6,838 bases of DNA, from the NCBI GenBank assembly GCA_002477565.1, contig DLQL01000041.1:1-6838 (forward strand), read 5' to 3'. This document shows positions 5,901 through 6,838 of the stretch, in pieces. Source of the DNA: Flavobacteriaceae bacterium UBA7433. Lineage in GTDB: Bacteria > Bacteroidota > Bacteroidia > Flavobacteriales > Flavobacteriaceae. Each line of letters begins with the position of its first letter. Position 1 is the first letter of the stretch. The notes below the pieces were generated by a model. That model had not been told where the DNA came from, did not search any database, and saw only the letters and a program-made list of their open reading frames with translations. Position numbers and translations under genes: made by a program.

Positions 5901-6838
5901 ATGGAATCACAGATCAAAAAGATACACAAGCAACTGCTGTCCAAAGAGATAAGTTGTACGGCGTTGGTACAAGAAAAACTAACCGGTTTGGCCAAAAACA
6001 CCCACAACACCGTCAATTCTTTGTTGGATGTAACGGCATTGGATTTGGCAGCCAAAGTAGATGCCAAAATTGCACGTGGTGAAACCATCGGACTGTTGGA
6101 AGGGATTCCTTTTGGAATCAAAGATGTGTACATGCTTCAAGGAACGGTTACGACCGCTTCTTCCGATTTGCTAAAAAATTACAAATCTGCCTACACGGCA
6201 ACTGCGATTCAAAAATTATTGGATTTGGGAGCCATTCCCTTGGTCAAAGAAAACTGTGACAGTTTTGGACACGGGTCTTCGAGCGAAAACACTATTTTCG
6301 GTGCTGTAAAAAATGCGGTAGAACCCGCTTTGGTTGCCGGAGGATCTAGTGGTGGCTCTGCAGTCAATGTCGCCAAAAACTACACGGTTTTTTCTATTGG
6401 AGGCGATACCGGAGGGTCCATTCGACAACCGGCAGGATACAATGGAATATATGGATTGAAACCCACCTACGGGCGGATATCGCGTTTCGGTCTGATGGCT
6501 TATACCTCTTCTACCGATTGTGTGGGGCCTTTGGCAACATCCATCGAAGACATCCGAATTGTCTTAAACGCACTGAGCGGAAAAGACGCCAAAGACCAAA
6601 CAACGATTGACTCCAAGGATGTTCCAGAACTCACTTCTACAAGTGGATCGGAACTGACTTCAGTGGGTTACTTTAAAAACTTTGTCGAGAGTGAAGCGAT
6701 CGACCCTCAGATAAAAGAGGATTTTTTAAACAGTATTGAAAAAATAAAAGCAAAGGGCATCCCCGTCAAGGAATTGGATTTTTTCAAATCGGAGACCTTG
6801 GTAGCTACCTATTATACCTTGGCCATGGCCGAAACGGC
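5901..6838 (+). CDS. gatA: Glu/Asp-tRNA amidotransferase subunit A, 3' end outside window
   Basis: 312 codons are visible and the frame is open at the edge; family members are about 480 residues, so roughly two thirds is seen. This is the amidase-signature subunit that frees ammonia from glutamine and passes it to GatB to amidate mischarged tRNA. The full Ser-cisSer-Lys triad is present with family spacing: K74 in FGIKDV, cis-S149 in AGGSSGGSAV, nucleophile S173 in GGDTGGSIRQPA (75 and 24 residues apart). The stretch after it, GLKPTYGRISRFGLMAYTSS (186-205), and CVGPLATSIEDI (207-218) are typical GatA. YYTLAMAE near the edge matches the region before the SSNL-type segment. One mild variant is GGDTGGS where most GatA proteins have GSDTGGS. 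A general amidase is the alternative, but the GatA-type motifs and the GatC-like neighbour favour GatA. GatB is not in view. Confidence 0.9.
   Translation, partial: MESQIKKIHKQLLSKEISCTALVQEKLTGLAKNTHNTVNSLLDVTALDLAAKVDAKIARGETIGLLEGIPFGIKDVYMLQGTVTTASSDLLKNYKSAYTATAIQKLLDLGAIPLVKENCDSFGHGSSSENTIFGAVKNAVEPALVAGGSSGGSAVNVAKNYTVFSIGGDTGGSIRQPAGYNGIYGLKPTYGRISRFGLMAYTSSTDCVGPLATSIEDIRIVLNALSGKDAKDQTTIDSKDVPELTSTSGSELTSVGYFKNFVESEAIDPQIKEDFLNSIEKIKAKGIPVKELDFFKSETLVATYYTLAMAET

Noticed and set aside
5786..6133. Minus-strand open frame across the gatC-like/gatA junction
   Set aside because: It is the reverse of well-supported gatA and gatC-like coding sequence, with no recognisable domain.

Overview
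The window looks like a piece of a Bacteroidota chromosome, most likely from Flavobacteriia. The signs are a secreted BspA-type (DUF285) repeat protein with a WGDG/PKD-like front domain, an LDH-like malate dehydrogenase whose sequence reads like flavobacterial ones, a short GyrB (645 residues) without the large insertion of enterobacterial GyrB, A-rich leaders without strong Shine-Dalgarno sequences, and upstream boxes that fit the Bacteroidota -7 element TAnnTTTG. Base composition is AT-rich. The genus cannot be named from this.

Layout. Minus strand, right to left: gyrB (4882-2945) ends in a clear intrinsic terminator, then mdh (2777-1851) ends in a second, symmetric terminator, then after a 0.49 kb non-coding gap comes a BspA-like surface protein gene (1365 to beyond base 1). 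Plus strand, left to right: after a 0.75 kb non-coding region divergent from gyrB comes a small GatC-like gene (5630-5899), followed 1 base later by gatA (5901 to beyond the right edge).

Functions. GyrB is the ATPase subunit of DNA gyrase, Mdh is a TCA-cycle enzyme, and GatC/GatA are subunits of the tRNA-dependent amidotransferase GatCAB (GatB is not in view). These are separate housekeeping units, each with its own apparent promoter or terminator, rather than one pathway. The accessory element is the BspA-like protein. It has a signal peptide, a PKD-like domain and ten exact 25-residue (75-base) repeats. The repeats carry the trace of a five-unit, 375-base block duplication.

I found no RNA gene, CRISPR array, insertion sequence or prophage, and no convincing evidence of a new multi-gene system. 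The points most worth a second look are the nested duplication in the repeat gene, the weakly conserved GatC-like protein, an inverted repeat over its putative -7 box, and hairpin structures in the two long non-coding gaps.
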